21,466 bases of DNA from positions 1 to 21,466 of the forward strand of contig JBBQWB010000045.1 of NCBI GenBank assembly GCA_038210985.1. Direction: 5' to 3'. Position numbers and translations under genes: made by a program. Each line of letters starts with the position of its first letter. The first letter of the stretch is position 1. This document shows, one piece after another, positions 1 through 6,755 of this stretch. The DNA is from JAQUGA01 sp038210985 (lineage in GTDB: Bacteria > Bacteroidota > Bacteroidia > Bacteroidales > WCHB1-69). A model generated the notes under the pieces. That model was not told the origin of the DNA and searched no databases. It worked only from the letters and a program-made list of their open reading frames with translations.

Positions 1-550
1 AGTATTGTCTATCATGTTTATAATCGAGGAAACAATAAAGAAAATATCTTCAAGGAAGAAAAAAACTATGAATATTTTCTCTCTTTACTAACAAAACATT
101 TGTTGCCTATTGCCGATGTGTATGCTTATTGTTTGATGAAAAATCATTTTCATTTTGTTATAAGAATAAAAGATGCTCAATTTTTAGAAGATAAATATAA
201 AAAAACCTCATCTTGCTTTTTCCAATATGTTTAATGCTTATACAAAGTCGATTAACAAAATGTACAATCGAACAGGTAGCCTTTTTCAGGAACATTTACA
301 ACGCAAACGTATAGAAAATGAAGAATACCTGAAGCAACTTGTAGCATATATCCATTTAAATCCTGTAAAACATAAGTTTTGGGACAACTTCAAATTATAC
401 CGAAACTCTTCATACATGGCATTTTTATCAGGCAAATCAACTGTCATAAGTCGCAATTACATTATTAGTTTGTTTGGTGATTTAAGAAATTTTGAAAAAT
501 GGCACGATTTAAACAAATTGAATCTTGATGAAAAAATGGAGGGTATATAA
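1..550 (+). pseudogene. REP-associated tyrosine transposase (RAYT, Y1/HUH family), 5'-partial and frame-broken
   Basis: Reading from base 1, frame 1 encodes the RAYT N-terminal part (YHVYNRGNN, then YCLMKNHFHFVIR with the HxH metal-binding pair) and stops at 232-234. The C-terminal part continues in frame 2 (AFSNMFNAYTKSINKMYNRTGSLFQ, followed by YIHLNPVKH) to the stop at 548-550. The frames join at a run of seven A at 199-205; six A would restore a continuous reading through KKPHLAFSN. RAYTs are single-strand DNA nucleases related to IS200/IS605 TnpA that act at REP palindromes. Only about ten N-terminal residues seem to lie outside the window. The gene ends five bases from the convergent M48 gene, with no terminator visible between them. 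Inactivation is inferred; a one-base assembly error or transcriptional slippage in the A run are alternatives. This protein belongs to a different RAYT subgroup from the one at 5248-5781. Confidence 0.8.
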
Positions 551-555
551 ATCTT

Positions 556-1380
556 TTAACGCAAACTATCCGTTTCTTCAATTTCTTCAAATTCAGCCAT
601 TTCTTTAATTTTTAGCCACTCTTCGTGAGTAAATATTGGATTGGGAGGGTAGCTGTTTTTCTTTTTTAATTTTAGAATCGAGTTTGCCCTTTCTTCCGAG
701 TCAGGATGCGTGCTAAGCCAATATAGTTGAGAAGGGAGAAGCTCTCCATTTGTAAGTTTATTCAAAAAAACCGAAAAAAAGCTTGGGTCGATATTGGCAT
801 TTTCCAAATATTCTACCGCTTTGGTGTCGGCTTCGCGTTCGTAATTTCGGCTATATGCTGTGGAGGATATGGTGCGTGCTATTTCTTTCATAAACGCAAT
901 TCCTCCATTTCCACCTATCATTATTGCAAGCATGGTAATACCCATTTCTTTGCTGAGTTTTTTCATTACATGTTTTAACTCCATGTGTGCAATCTCGTGC
1001 GACATTACTCCTGCAAGCTCTTCGGGCGTGTCGCAATCGGTAATTAATCCGCTATAAATTACCATCTGGTGGTTGGGTAGTGCAAAGGCATTTACTTCGC
1101 TATTGTAAACAATGTAAATTTTAATACGATTGCCGTTAATTTGGTTTGCCTCACAAATTCTGTCTTTTATTTTGTTTATTGCCGAATTTAATTCCGCATT
1201 TTCAACTTCGGTATCACTAATTTTTACCGATTCCCAAATGAAATCTCCCAAACGTTCTTCAACTTTTGCTCGTTGCATTAGTTTTTCAAAAATCCCAATA
1301 TAATTTACTTGCAAAAAAGTAAAAAATAGAAGCAGAATGATGCCCGAAACTATGGTAAAGTCAATAAAAATCTTTTTCAT
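556..1380 (-). CDS. M48 family zinc metallopeptidase, membrane-anchored
   Basis: This 274-residue protein has a basic start and one hydrophobic segment (about residues 8-24) that is either an uncleaved anchor or a signal peptide. The M48 zinc site is clear: HEIAH at 128-132, with the third ligand expected at E181 in SRNYEREAD. A THPDSEERA motif around H225 matches the conserved C-terminal region of M48B/C peptidases. The family cleaves misfolded or misassembled envelope proteins. No TPR repeats follow, unlike BepA, so this is the short stand-alone form. It is the last gene of a minus-strand cluster, starting 11 bases after the membrane-protein gene, so co-transcription is likely. The substrate is unknown. 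Confidence 0.9.
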   Translation of the reverse strand: MKKIFIDFTIVSGIILLLFFTFLQVNYIGIFEKLMQRAKVEERLGDFIWESVKISDTEVENAELNSAINKIKDRICEANQINGNRIKIYIVYNSEVNAFALPNHQMVIYSGLITDCDTPEELAGVMSHEIAHMELKHVMKKLSKEMGITMLAIMIGGNGGIAFMKEIARTISSTAYSRNYEREADTKAVEYLENANIDPSFFSVFLNKLTNGELLPSQLYWLSTHPDSEERANSILKLKKKNSYPPNPIFTHEEWLKIKEMAEFEEIEETDSLR

Positions 1381-1391
1381 TTTTATGGATT

Positions 1392-1844
1392 TTAGGTAGT
1401 TTGTGATTCGCTTGGTTTAGTATAAAAAGCATTGGTTAATGGACCAAAAAGCAACCATTCGGTATGTATTCCTTTACGTGATTTGGATGCTGAATAAACA
1501 GTTCCAGATAGAATTATAAGATTTACAATTACCATCATTAAAACATACGCCACAAAAGCATTTGAAAATGGTAATTCGGTGAAAAACAGAAGAATAATCC
1601 ATACAAAAGCAATACTGTTTATGCAAAATGCAAATAGTTGAATCAATAATGCTTGAGTAACATGCCAGCGCACATATTTAGTAAAATTGCGATATCCAAA
1701 ATACATCCCCAAAGAGGCAAATAGTGTAATAATTGGAAGGGGTGCTCCAACAATTAGCGACAAAACGGAAATTAAATATCCAAGCGATGCTTTTTCCGAT
1801 TCACTTTCAATAGGTTTATAACCAAATGGTTTTATCCAAATCAT
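1392..1844 (-). CDS. multi-pass membrane protein of unknown function, possibly DUF4870/Tic20-like
   Basis: The 150-residue protein has hydrophobic segments at about 20-50, 64-88 and 94-117. A short motif, KYVRWHVTQALLIQ (residues 56-69), lies before the second segment. That Arg/His-x-x-Gln-Ala arrangement recalls small DUF4870/Tic20-like membrane proteins, but the similarity is judged by eye. The C-terminal tail is polar. It lies between a small frame-broken gene upstream, whose stop ends 4 bases before this ATG, and the M48 peptidase gene downstream. The three probably form one transcript. A role alongside the peptidase, as partner or substrate, is only inferred from position. Confidence 0.65.
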   Translation of the reverse strand: MIWIKPFGYKPIESESEKASLGYLISVLSLIVGAPLPIITLFASLGMYFGYRNFTKYVRWHVTQALLIQLFAFCINSIAFVWIILLFFTELPFSNAFVAYVLMMVIVNLIILSGTVYSASKSRKGIHTEWLLFGPLTNAFYTKPSESQTT

Positions 1845-1848
1845 AATT

Positions 1849-2036
1849 TTAAATATTTTGGAAAGTAGTGGATAATTTTTTTAATTCGTCTTTTTCTTGC
1901 TTTATTCCAATTAAAACACCCCAGTAGAAGTCATAAAATCATGAATTCGATTATTTAACTCTTGTTTTTCAATTCCAGTATACTCATGAATAAATAGCTG
2001 GTTGGTAGTTAATTTGTTTTTTTGAAAATACCCCAT
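1849..2036 (-). pseudogene. small 62-residue protein gene, broken by a one-base indel (or a 41-residue ORF)
   Basis: From ATG at 2036-2034 an ORF of 41 codons runs to TAA at 1911-1913. An overlapping frame, open from 1938 down to TAA at 1849-1851, reads YDFYWGVLIGIKQEKDELKK and looks like natural protein. Adding one T to the T4 run (plus-strand A run at 1935-1938) joins the frames into one 62-residue protein ending 4 bases before the next gene's ATG. Hydrophilic ends surround a short aromatic/hydrophobic centre. I do not recognise the family. Whether the break is biological or a sequencing error cannot be told here. A weak -7-like TATCTTTA (minus strand, 2061-2068) precedes it. Confidence 0.5.
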
Positions 2037-2102
2037 AATTTTATTGTTTAGAAATTTCAATAAAGATAATATTTTTTTAAGATTCAAGTGTTTTTATCAC
2101 TA

Positions 2103-2341
2103 TTGTCCGATAAATTTTCAATATTTTTTATCCTTTAATTCTCCGCTAGCTAGCGGAGAATTATTGAAATATTTATTCTAACTATCTGATTTTCAATATC
2201 ACCCTTTAGGGTTGGGGCAAAAGTGTTGAACATCAGCGAGGGATCTAACTCAATAAAAAACCAAGCCATCAATAAAACTCATGCAATTAAAGTACTTAAT
2301 ATCTTTATATTGCATAATTATTATTAGTTTTTATCGGACAA
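2103..2341. repeat. 239-bp segment bounded by a perfect 12-bp inverted repeat (possible MITE or IS remnant)
   Basis: ttgtccgataaa at 2103-2114 is matched by its reverse complement at 2330-2341. Between them is no convincing ORF, but there is a long palindrome (2136-2163), an 11-bp direct repeat attttcaatat (2114-2124 and 2189-2199) and the segment ccctttagggttgggg (about 2203-2218). The surrounding 1845-2413 stretch otherwise holds only the small broken gene and the terminator. I see no clear target-site duplication, so the element interpretation is tentative. Confidence 0.35.
2136..2163. repeat. perfect 28-bp palindrome
   Basis: The GC-rich core ctccgctagctagcggag (2141-2158) is flanked by A/T-rich arms that complete a perfect dyad from 2136 to 2163. 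A second inverted pair, tttcaata (2116-2123) and tattgaaa (2162-2169), could extend it into a longer imperfect hairpin. It has no T tract immediately after it on either strand, so it is not a classical terminator. It may be a REP-like dispersed palindrome. Confidence 0.65.
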
Positions 2342-2352
2342 CAATGTTTTTT

Positions 2353-2396
2353 TATATAAAAAAAACAGAGTTTCAAATTAGTGAAACTCTGTTTTT
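2353..2396 (-). terminator. intrinsic terminator of the DUF1573 gene
   Basis: A 15-bp stem pairs 2361-2375 with 2382-2396 (core cagagtttca / tgaaactctg) around a 6-nt loop. On the minus strand it is followed by a run of T. It lies 18 bases beyond the DUF1573 stop codon. Confidence 0.85.
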
Positions 2397-2413
2397 GAAA
2401 TTATAAAGTCAAT

Positions 2414-3565
2414 TTAGTTTGCTTTATAAATAGTACCGCTTCCTTGACCTTGGGAAGGATCGCCTTTTACATCCTCAACTTTTTCCAAAACATTTCCTGT
2501 AATAGTTAAAGTGATACTTGATTTTTTTGGATCGTTTGTAATTACCGTAATAGTTTTAGTTTGATTGCCTTTTCTGCCAGCGGTATTGAAACTTGTTTTA
2601 ATATTTGTGCTTTCGCCGGGAGCAAGGTTTGTTTTTTCGGGAGATGTTGCTGTACAGCCGCACGATGCTTTAACTTTACGAATAATAAGCGGAGTTTTAC
2701 CATTGTTTGTAACCACAAAATTATGTTCAACTAAATCGCCCATAACAGCATTCTCAAATTTAAATAATTCATTATCAATGGTAATTACTGGAGCATTTTT
2801 CATATCTTCTTCGGAGTATGCCGAAAAATCTTCGGAAATATTTGCACTGATGTATAAAATTTTATCGGTTAAAGAAGTATCGTTGGTTTTCATATTGATG
2901 CGGTCGTAAATATATCCAAAATCGTTCTTTTTAGCTGCATCGTACGAAATAATGATAACCCCTTCTTTTAGTGGCTTAAGTTTTTCGGGAACCGCTTTAA
3001 TGGAAGTAATGTGAGCAGGAACCGATTCAAAATTAAACTCCATAACAACGTTCGAATTATTGTAAATGCGGAAAGTGTCGGTTTTTGTTTGGGCGTTTGT
3101 TAAATACAAACTCAAATGATTGGTTACGAAACGTAAACGACCTTGTTCTAATGGATATTCGTCTAATTTTGTTTTAGGTTTTGGAGTAACATCCCCTTTT
3201 ATGAATATGGTTATATTCTCGTTGTTTGGATCGTTTGTTACTACTGTAAGTGATTTGTTAAATACACCAGGACGATTTGCAGGATCGTATGTTGCTTTCA
3301 CATAACCTTTTTTGCCAGGTTTAACAGGAGTTCTTGTAAAATCAGAAGTGGTGCAACCGCATGATGCTCTTACATTTGTTAATAATAAATCATCGTTACC
3401 TGCATTGGTAAATTCAAAAGTACATTCTTTTTTACCATCTTCTTCTTTTAAAATGCCATAATCGAAGGTGAGTGAAGTAAATTTAATAGTAGGTGTTTTT
3501 TGAGCAAATATGTTGGTACTCAAGGTAAATAAAACAATTGACAAATAAGCAATTCTTGTTTTCAT
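2414..3565 (-). CDS. DUF1573 domain-containing periplasmic/surface protein
   Basis: I choose ATG at 3565 (383 residues); a longer reading to 3592 would need a TTG start. Residues 1-21 form a signal peptide ending in NIFA before Q. Two DUF1573 repeats carry the characteristic SCGCT motif with its cysteine pair (C69/C71 and C302/C304), each followed by a PG(K/E) turn and a (T/V)xTNDP strand motif. A cysteine-free middle region (about 135-245) has a similar beta-rich look. The fold is immunoglobulin-like. The family is abundant in Bacteroidota and its function is not established. The gene is monocistronic: a good promoter lies at 3590-3621 and a strong terminator follows it. Confidence 0.9.
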   Translation of the reverse strand: MKTRIAYLSIVLFTLSTNIFAQKTPTIKFTSLTFDYGILKEEDGKKECTFEFTNAGNDDLLLTNVRASCGCTTSDFTRTPVKPGKKGYVKATYDPANRPGVFNKSLTVVTNDPNNENITIFIKGDVTPKPKTKLDEYPLEQGRLRFVTNHLSLYLTNAQTKTDTFRIYNNSNVVMEFNFESVPAHITSIKAVPEKLKPLKEGVIIISYDAAKKNDFGYIYDRINMKTNDTSLTDKILYISANISEDFSAYSEEDMKNAPVITIDNELFKFENAVMGDLVEHNFVVTNNGKTPLIIRKVKASCGCTATSPEKTNLAPGESTNIKTSFNTAGRKGNQTKTITVITNDPKKSSITLTITGNVLEKVEDVKGDPSQGQGSGTIYKAN

Positions 3566-3589
3566 AAAATTATTTTTAAAATTATTTTT

Positions 3590-3621
3590 CAAAATTAATA
3601 ATAAAACAAAATTAATACAAA
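3590..3621 (-). promoter_or_regulatory. Bacteroidota-type promoter of the DUF1573 gene
   Basis: On the minus strand, TTTG at 3621-3618 (-33 element) is followed after 20 bases by TAATTTTG at 3597-3590, matching the -7 consensus TAnnTTTG. The ATG lies 24 bases further on. A second TAATTTTG occurs at 3614-3607 without a well-placed -33 element. Confidence 0.6.
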
Positions 3622-3662
3622 TTTTGGTGTATTAGATAAACGTTAAATACTTTTAAAATGAT

Positions 3663-5015
3663 TTAAGATTTCATTTTATAAAGATCCACTAAATTCATTC
3701 CCGCAAAATTACCCGAGCTCATAAATAAAAAGGTTTTGTTATTGGGCGAAATTTTTTGCAAATAATCCAGTAGCGAATTTTTATCATTGAAAACTTTAAT
3801 TCGAGGATTGTCAAATTTTTCACGAATAACATCCACGCTTAAAGGAGGTAGCTTTTTTATCTCCAAAGCATGATTGTCAACATACACAATTGGAACATCT
3901 GCATTTTTCATCGCTCCTTTGTATTGAGATAGAAACTCGGCATTTAAACTGCTGTAAGTATGTAATTCTAAAATTGCATTTAATTCTTTTTCGGGATATT
4001 GAGTTGCAACGGCTTCAATGGTTGCTTTAACTTTGGAAGGCGAATGAGCAAAATCCTTAAACATTACGTAATTTGAAGTTTCAGCAATTTTTTCTAATCT
4101 TTTTGATGCTCCCGAAAAACTGGATATGCTTTCGTAAAAATCTTCGTTTACAATTCCTAACTGATTACATACATTCCGAGCTGCTTCAATGTTCATTAAA
4201 TTATGATTGCCAAAAACCGAAAGTGAATATTCTGTATCTTTATATTTAATAAAAGTAGTGTTATCTCTAATTTCCGAAACAGGTAATCCATAGGGAATTT
4301 TTGTTTTACAAGTTGCTTTTGACGAAACTTCGCAAACATTTTCGTCTTCTTTACAGTAAATTAGTGCTCCATCATTGGGAATTAGGTTTGCAAAGGTCAA
4401 AAATTGATCTTTATAAATGTCGAATGTTGGGAAAACGTTATAATGGTCCCACGCAATTCCACTAATTACGGCTATGTGAGGTTGATATACCCAAAATTTC
4501 GGACGACGATCTATGGGAGAAGTTAGGTATTCGTCGCCTTCTAAAATAATTAAGGGAGCATCTTCGGAAAGTTTTACCATTACATCAAAACCTTCTAGTT
4601 GTGCACCCACCATATAATCAAATTTTATTTGTTGAAGCTGTAAAACGTGCAGAATCATTGCCGTTATCGTAGTTTTTCCATGACTTCCACCAATTACTAC
4701 TCGTTTTTTGTTTTTCGATTGCTCGTATAAAAACTCTGGAAATGAATAAATTTTTAAACCGAGTTCTTTAGCTTTAATAAGCTCCGGATTGTCTTCACGG
4801 GCATGCATGCCTAAAACAATGGCGTCCAAGTCGGTGGTGATTTTTTCGGCAAACCAACCAATATTACTTGGTAAAATTCCAAGTCTATCCAATCTGCTTT
4901 TGGCAGGTTCAAAAATTTCATCGTCCGAACCTGTAATCGTATATCCTTTATAATGCAAAGCCATTGCTAAGTTGTGCATAGTGCTACCACCAATTGCGAT
5001 AAAATGTATTTTCAT
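3663..5015 (-). CDS. mpl: Mpl-type UDP-N-acetylmuramate:murein tripeptide ligase (Mur ligase family)
   Basis: This 450-residue Mur ligase starts with the Rossmann-like motif HFIAIGGSTMHNLA. It has the ATP P-loop GSHGKTT (110-116), the acidic EGDEY (159-163), WDHYN around 189-193, GNHNLMN (269-275) and the C-terminal domain motif DFAHSP (321-326). MurC is the close relative, but the GSTMHNLA start (in place of the MurC IGG(I/S)GMS) and the DFAHSP motif favour Mpl. Mpl reattaches recovered L-Ala-gamma-D-Glu-meso-DAP peptides to UDP-MurNAc, recycling cell wall in the cytoplasm. The start lies just downstream of a -7 motif at 5054-5061, in the left copy of the duplicated region. No murC or other mur gene is beside it. 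MurC-like activity is the main alternative. Confidence 0.85.
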   Translation of the reverse strand: MKIHFIAIGGSTMHNLAMALHYKGYTITGSDDEIFEPAKSRLDRLGILPSNIGWFAEKITTDLDAIVLGMHAREDNPELIKAKELGLKIYSFPEFLYEQSKNKKRVVIGGSHGKTTITAMILHVLQLQQIKFDYMVGAQLEGFDVMVKLSEDAPLIILEGDEYLTSPIDRRPKFWVYQPHIAVISGIAWDHYNVFPTFDIYKDQFLTFANLIPNDGALIYCKEDENVCEVSSKATCKTKIPYGLPVSEIRDNTTFIKYKDTEYSLSVFGNHNLMNIEAARNVCNQLGIVNEDFYESISSFSGASKRLEKIAETSNYVMFKDFAHSPSKVKATIEAVATQYPEKELNAILELHTYSSLNAEFLSQYKGAMKNADVPIVYVDNHALEIKKLPPLSVDVIREKFDNPRIKVFNDKNSLLDYLQKISPNNKTFLFMSSGNFAGMNLVDLYKMKS

Positions 5016-5049
5016 GTGAAATCTGAATGGTAAATAGTTAATTTGATTG

Positions 5050-5144
5050 AAGACAAAAGTAAATGAAATTGTGCAAATCGTAGATAACTAAATTGAAAAT
5101 TTAGCAGGTTTGCAATAAAAAAGATATGGCTACAATTATTCCGA
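5050..5144. repeat. left copy of duplicated divergent promoter region
   Basis: From 5050 to about 5133 this matches 5828-5911 with five substitutions and no gaps; the offset is 778 bp throughout. It holds a minus-strand -7 motif for mpl (TACTTTTG, minus, 5061-5054) and, on the plus strand, CAGGTTTGC (5105-5113), a one-base variant of the right copy's TAGGTTTGC. Similarity fades after the first few codons of the downstream gene. Confidence 0.85.
5054..5061 (-). promoter_or_regulatory. -7 element of the mpl promoter
   Basis: On the minus strand this reads TACTTTTG, fitting TAnnTTTG, 38 bases before the mpl ATG. No well-placed -33 TTTG is evident. The same octamer is present in the right copy of the repeat at 5832-5839. 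Confidence 0.5.
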
Positions 5145-5191
5145 CGCTCCTGTCGGTGATATCACCGAGCCAATTTCGGTGTTATCACTGA
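5126..5191 (+). pseudogene. orphan 5' end of an MBL-hydrolase gene copy
   Basis: ATG at 5126 aligns exactly with the ATG of the intact hydrolase at 5904 (offset 778). The first residues are alike, MATIIP against MATVIP, with mostly third-position or conservative changes. The frame then runs into the REP-like palindromes and stops at 5189-5191 after 21 codons. I read it as the remains of a duplicated gene start cut off by the RAYT cassette. Production of a functional peptide is unlikely. Confidence 0.5.
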
Positions 5192-5214
5192 GCCAATTTC
5201 GGTGTTATCACCGA
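5153..5214. repeat. three tandem REP-like palindromes, 23-bp period
   Basis: Three 16-bp dyads of the form tcggtg-4 nt-caccga occur at 5153-5168 (perfect, tcggtgatatcaccga), 5176-5191 (one mismatch, cactga) and 5199-5214. The spacer gccaatt is shared, and dyads 2 and 3 sit in near-identical 23-bp units. They lie immediately upstream of an intact RAYT gene, which is the classical place for REP elements processed by these enzymes. Confidence 0.75.
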
Positions 5215-5247
5215 CATTTTAAAATCCGAAATAAAAATTATGATTTT

Positions 5248-5781
5248 ATGATTTATTACAGAACAAACACTAATATTTTCTTCTTTACAGCCACTATTGT
5301 TGATTGGGTACAAGTATTTCATGACAATGACAATAAGATGATAGTTGTTAATAGTCTGCTTTTTTTAACCAAAGAAAATAGAGTTAAAATTTTAGGATTT
5401 GTGATTATGCCAAATCACATACATCTAATTTGGCAAATTATTAATCCTCATTCAAAATCAAGTGTTCAGCGAGATTTTTTAAAATATACTGCTCAACAAA
5501 TTAAATTTCGACTTCAAAAAACAAATAATTCATTACTTGATAAATTTTTTGTGGGGAGTAAAGACAGAAAATATAATATTTGGCAACGAAATGCATATTC
5601 ATTTGAATTAGATAATATTCAAACATTTATCCAAAAACTTAATTATATTCATAATAATCCACTTCAAGAAAAGAGGTGCTTGTCAAATTCTCCAGAAGAA
5701 TATTTGTACTCGAGTGCTAAATTTTATAAAGAACAAATGGATGATTTTGGTTTTCTTACTCATTATTCAGAAATTTTTTAG
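5248..5781 (+). CDS. REP-associated tyrosine transposase (RAYT, Y1 transposase-like)
   Basis: I choose ATG at 5248 (177 residues). The longer reading from GTG at 5179 would begin inside the REP palindromes. The HUH motif is MPNHIHLIW (H57, H59), and Y80 in QRDFLKYTAQQI is the likely catalytic tyrosine. The conserved C-terminal IWQRNAYSFEL and LNYIHNNP blocks follow (about 111-138). The family nicks single-stranded REP hairpins; most members are domesticated single-copy genes. The coding frame is intact. REP-like dyads flank it (5153-5214 and 5795-5824), and outside those lie two copies of the mpl/hydrolase promoter region. No TnpB or accessory gene is present. Confidence 0.88.
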   Translation: MIYYRTNTNIFFFTATIVDWVQVFHDNDNKMIVVNSLLFLTKENRVKILGFVIMPNHIHLIWQIINPHSKSSVQRDFLKYTAQQIKFRLQKTNNSLLDKFFVGSKDRKYNIWQRNAYSFELDNIQTFIQKLNYIHNNPLQEKRCLSNSPEEYLYSSAKFYKEQMDDFGFLTHYSEIF

Positions 5782-5794
5782 AAAACCAAGGTTT

Positions 5795-5824
5795 GCCCTT
5801 GTTGGTGAAAACACCAACAAGGGC
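5795..5824. repeat. REP-like hairpin downstream of the RAYT gene; may also terminate it
   Basis: A perfect 13-bp stem, gcccttgttggtg (5795-5807) and its complement (5812-5824), encloses the loop aaaa. Its inner dyad ttggtg-aaaa-caccaa has the same design as the upstream tcggtg-nnnn-caccga units (consensus TYGGTGnnnnCACCRA). No T tract follows on the plus strand, so a REP role is favoured over a classical terminator. Confidence 0.7.
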
Positions 5825-5827
5825 ATA

Positions 5828-5924
5828 AAGACAAAAGTAAATGAAATTGTGCAAAACGCACATAACTAAATTGAAAATTTAGTAGGTTTGCAATAAAAAA
5901 GACATGGCTACTGTAATCCCAATA
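5828..5924. repeat. right copy of duplicated divergent promoter region
   Basis: This is the partner of 5050-5144, starting four bases after the RAYT downstream hairpin and running through the first codons of the MBL-fold hydrolase. It keeps the minus-strand octamer TACTTTTG (5839-5832), which here would point back into the RAYT gene, and carries an intact plus-strand -7 motif. Confidence 0.85.
5883..5891 (+). promoter_or_regulatory. -7 element for the MBL hydrolase/thioesterase pair
   Basis: TAGGTTTGC fits the consensus TAnnTTTG(C) exactly and lies 12 bases before the ATG. The corresponding site in the left copy has C in the first position. No -33 TTTG is found at the usual distance. Confidence 0.55.
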
Positions 5925-6755
5925 ATTGCGGAGAATTGGAAAATGGATGGAGGAGCTTGTTTTGGCGTAGTTCCAAAATTCATTTGGAGTAAACTTATCG
6001 AAGTAGATAACGATAATTTAATTTCAGTTACCTCCCGCTGTATGCTTGTTAAAGCAGATTCACAAATAATATTGTTTGATACAGGAATGGGAAATAAAAA
6101 AAGCGAACGATTTTATGGTCATTATTTTCTTTATGGAGATGAAAACTTAGAAAGAAATTTAATGAAAGCAGGAATTAGTCCAGATGAAATTACTGATATA
6201 GTTTTCACTCATTTGCACTGGGATCATGTTGGAGGAGCTTCATGCTATGATGCCGATGGAAACTTGAAACAAACCTTTAAAAATGCCAGTTATCATTGTT
6301 CTAAAACAGGGTGGGAGTGGGCAAATAATCCAAATCCAAGGGAAGCAAAAGCTTTTTTTAAGGAAGATTTATCGCCATTGCTCGAGTCGGGTAAACTAAA
6401 TTTGATTGAATCGGAAGGTTTTTTCAACAAGGATATTTATTTAAGAATTTTCGATGGACACACTATCGGACAAATTGTTCCAATTATTAAAACACCAAAC
6501 GGCAAATGTGCATTTACAGCCGATTTTATAGTTTCTTCGGTTCATATTCCCTTGGCATATATTCCAAGTCAAGACATTCAGCCATTGGTTACTTTAAAAG
6601 AAAAAGAGGATTTTTTGAACGAAGCAATCGAGAATGATTACATCTTATTTTTTGGTCACGATTACTATACTGAATGTGCGAGATTAAAGAGAACCGAAAA
6701 AGGAATAGTAGCAGGCAAATCTTTTTTGTGGAACGAATTAAATAATCAGAAATGA
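5904..6755 (+). CDS. MBL-fold metallo-hydrolase (lactonase-like)
   Basis: The 283-residue protein has the full metallo-beta-lactamase metal site: THLHWDH (H103, H105, D107, H108), then H186 in DGHTIGQ, D207 in TADFI, and H252 in FFGHDYY. There is no signal peptide, so it acts in the cytoplasm. The arrangement and length resemble the AHL-lactonase-like (AttM/AiiA-type) branch of the superfamily, whose members hydrolyse lactones or related esters. The actual substrate cannot be told from sequence. Its stop codon overlaps the start of the downstream thioesterase by 4 bases (ATGA), so the two are translationally coupled. Confidence 0.88.
   Translation: MATVIPIIAENWKMDGGACFGVVPKFIWSKLIEVDNDNLISVTSRCMLVKADSQIILFDTGMGNKKSERFYGHYFLYGDENLERNLMKAGISPDEITDIVFTHLHWDHVGGASCYDADGNLKQTFKNASYHCSKTGWEWANNPNPREAKAFFKEDLSPLLESGKLNLIESEGFFNKDIYLRIFDGHTIGQIVPIIKTPNGKCAFTADFIVSSVHIPLAYIPSQDIQPLVTLKEKEDFLNEAIENDYILFFGHDYYTECARLKRTEKGIVAGKSFLWNELNNQK

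Noticed and set aside
199..205. Programmed -1 ribosomal frameshift as in IS elements
   Set aside because: The downstream frame is +1 relative to the upstream one, so -1 slippage at A7 would enter the wrong frame.
727..1057. Open frames opposite the M48 gene
   Set aside because: They lie wholly within a clear M48 gene on the other strand and show no family features.
3605..3640. Terminator of mpl
   Set aside because: The only pairing (aataca with tgtatt) is 6 bp, A/T-rich and lacks a T tract.
5153..5214. Three 23-bp repeats suggesting a small CRISPR array
   Set aside because: The dyads are contiguous, with a constant gccaatt spacer and no unique spacers. No cas genes lie nearby; the RAYT next door explains them as REP elements.
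5179..5247. N-terminal extension of the RAYT from GTG at 5179
   Set aside because: It would translate the REP palindromes. The residues do not resemble the family, and an in-frame ATG at 5248 gives the expected start.
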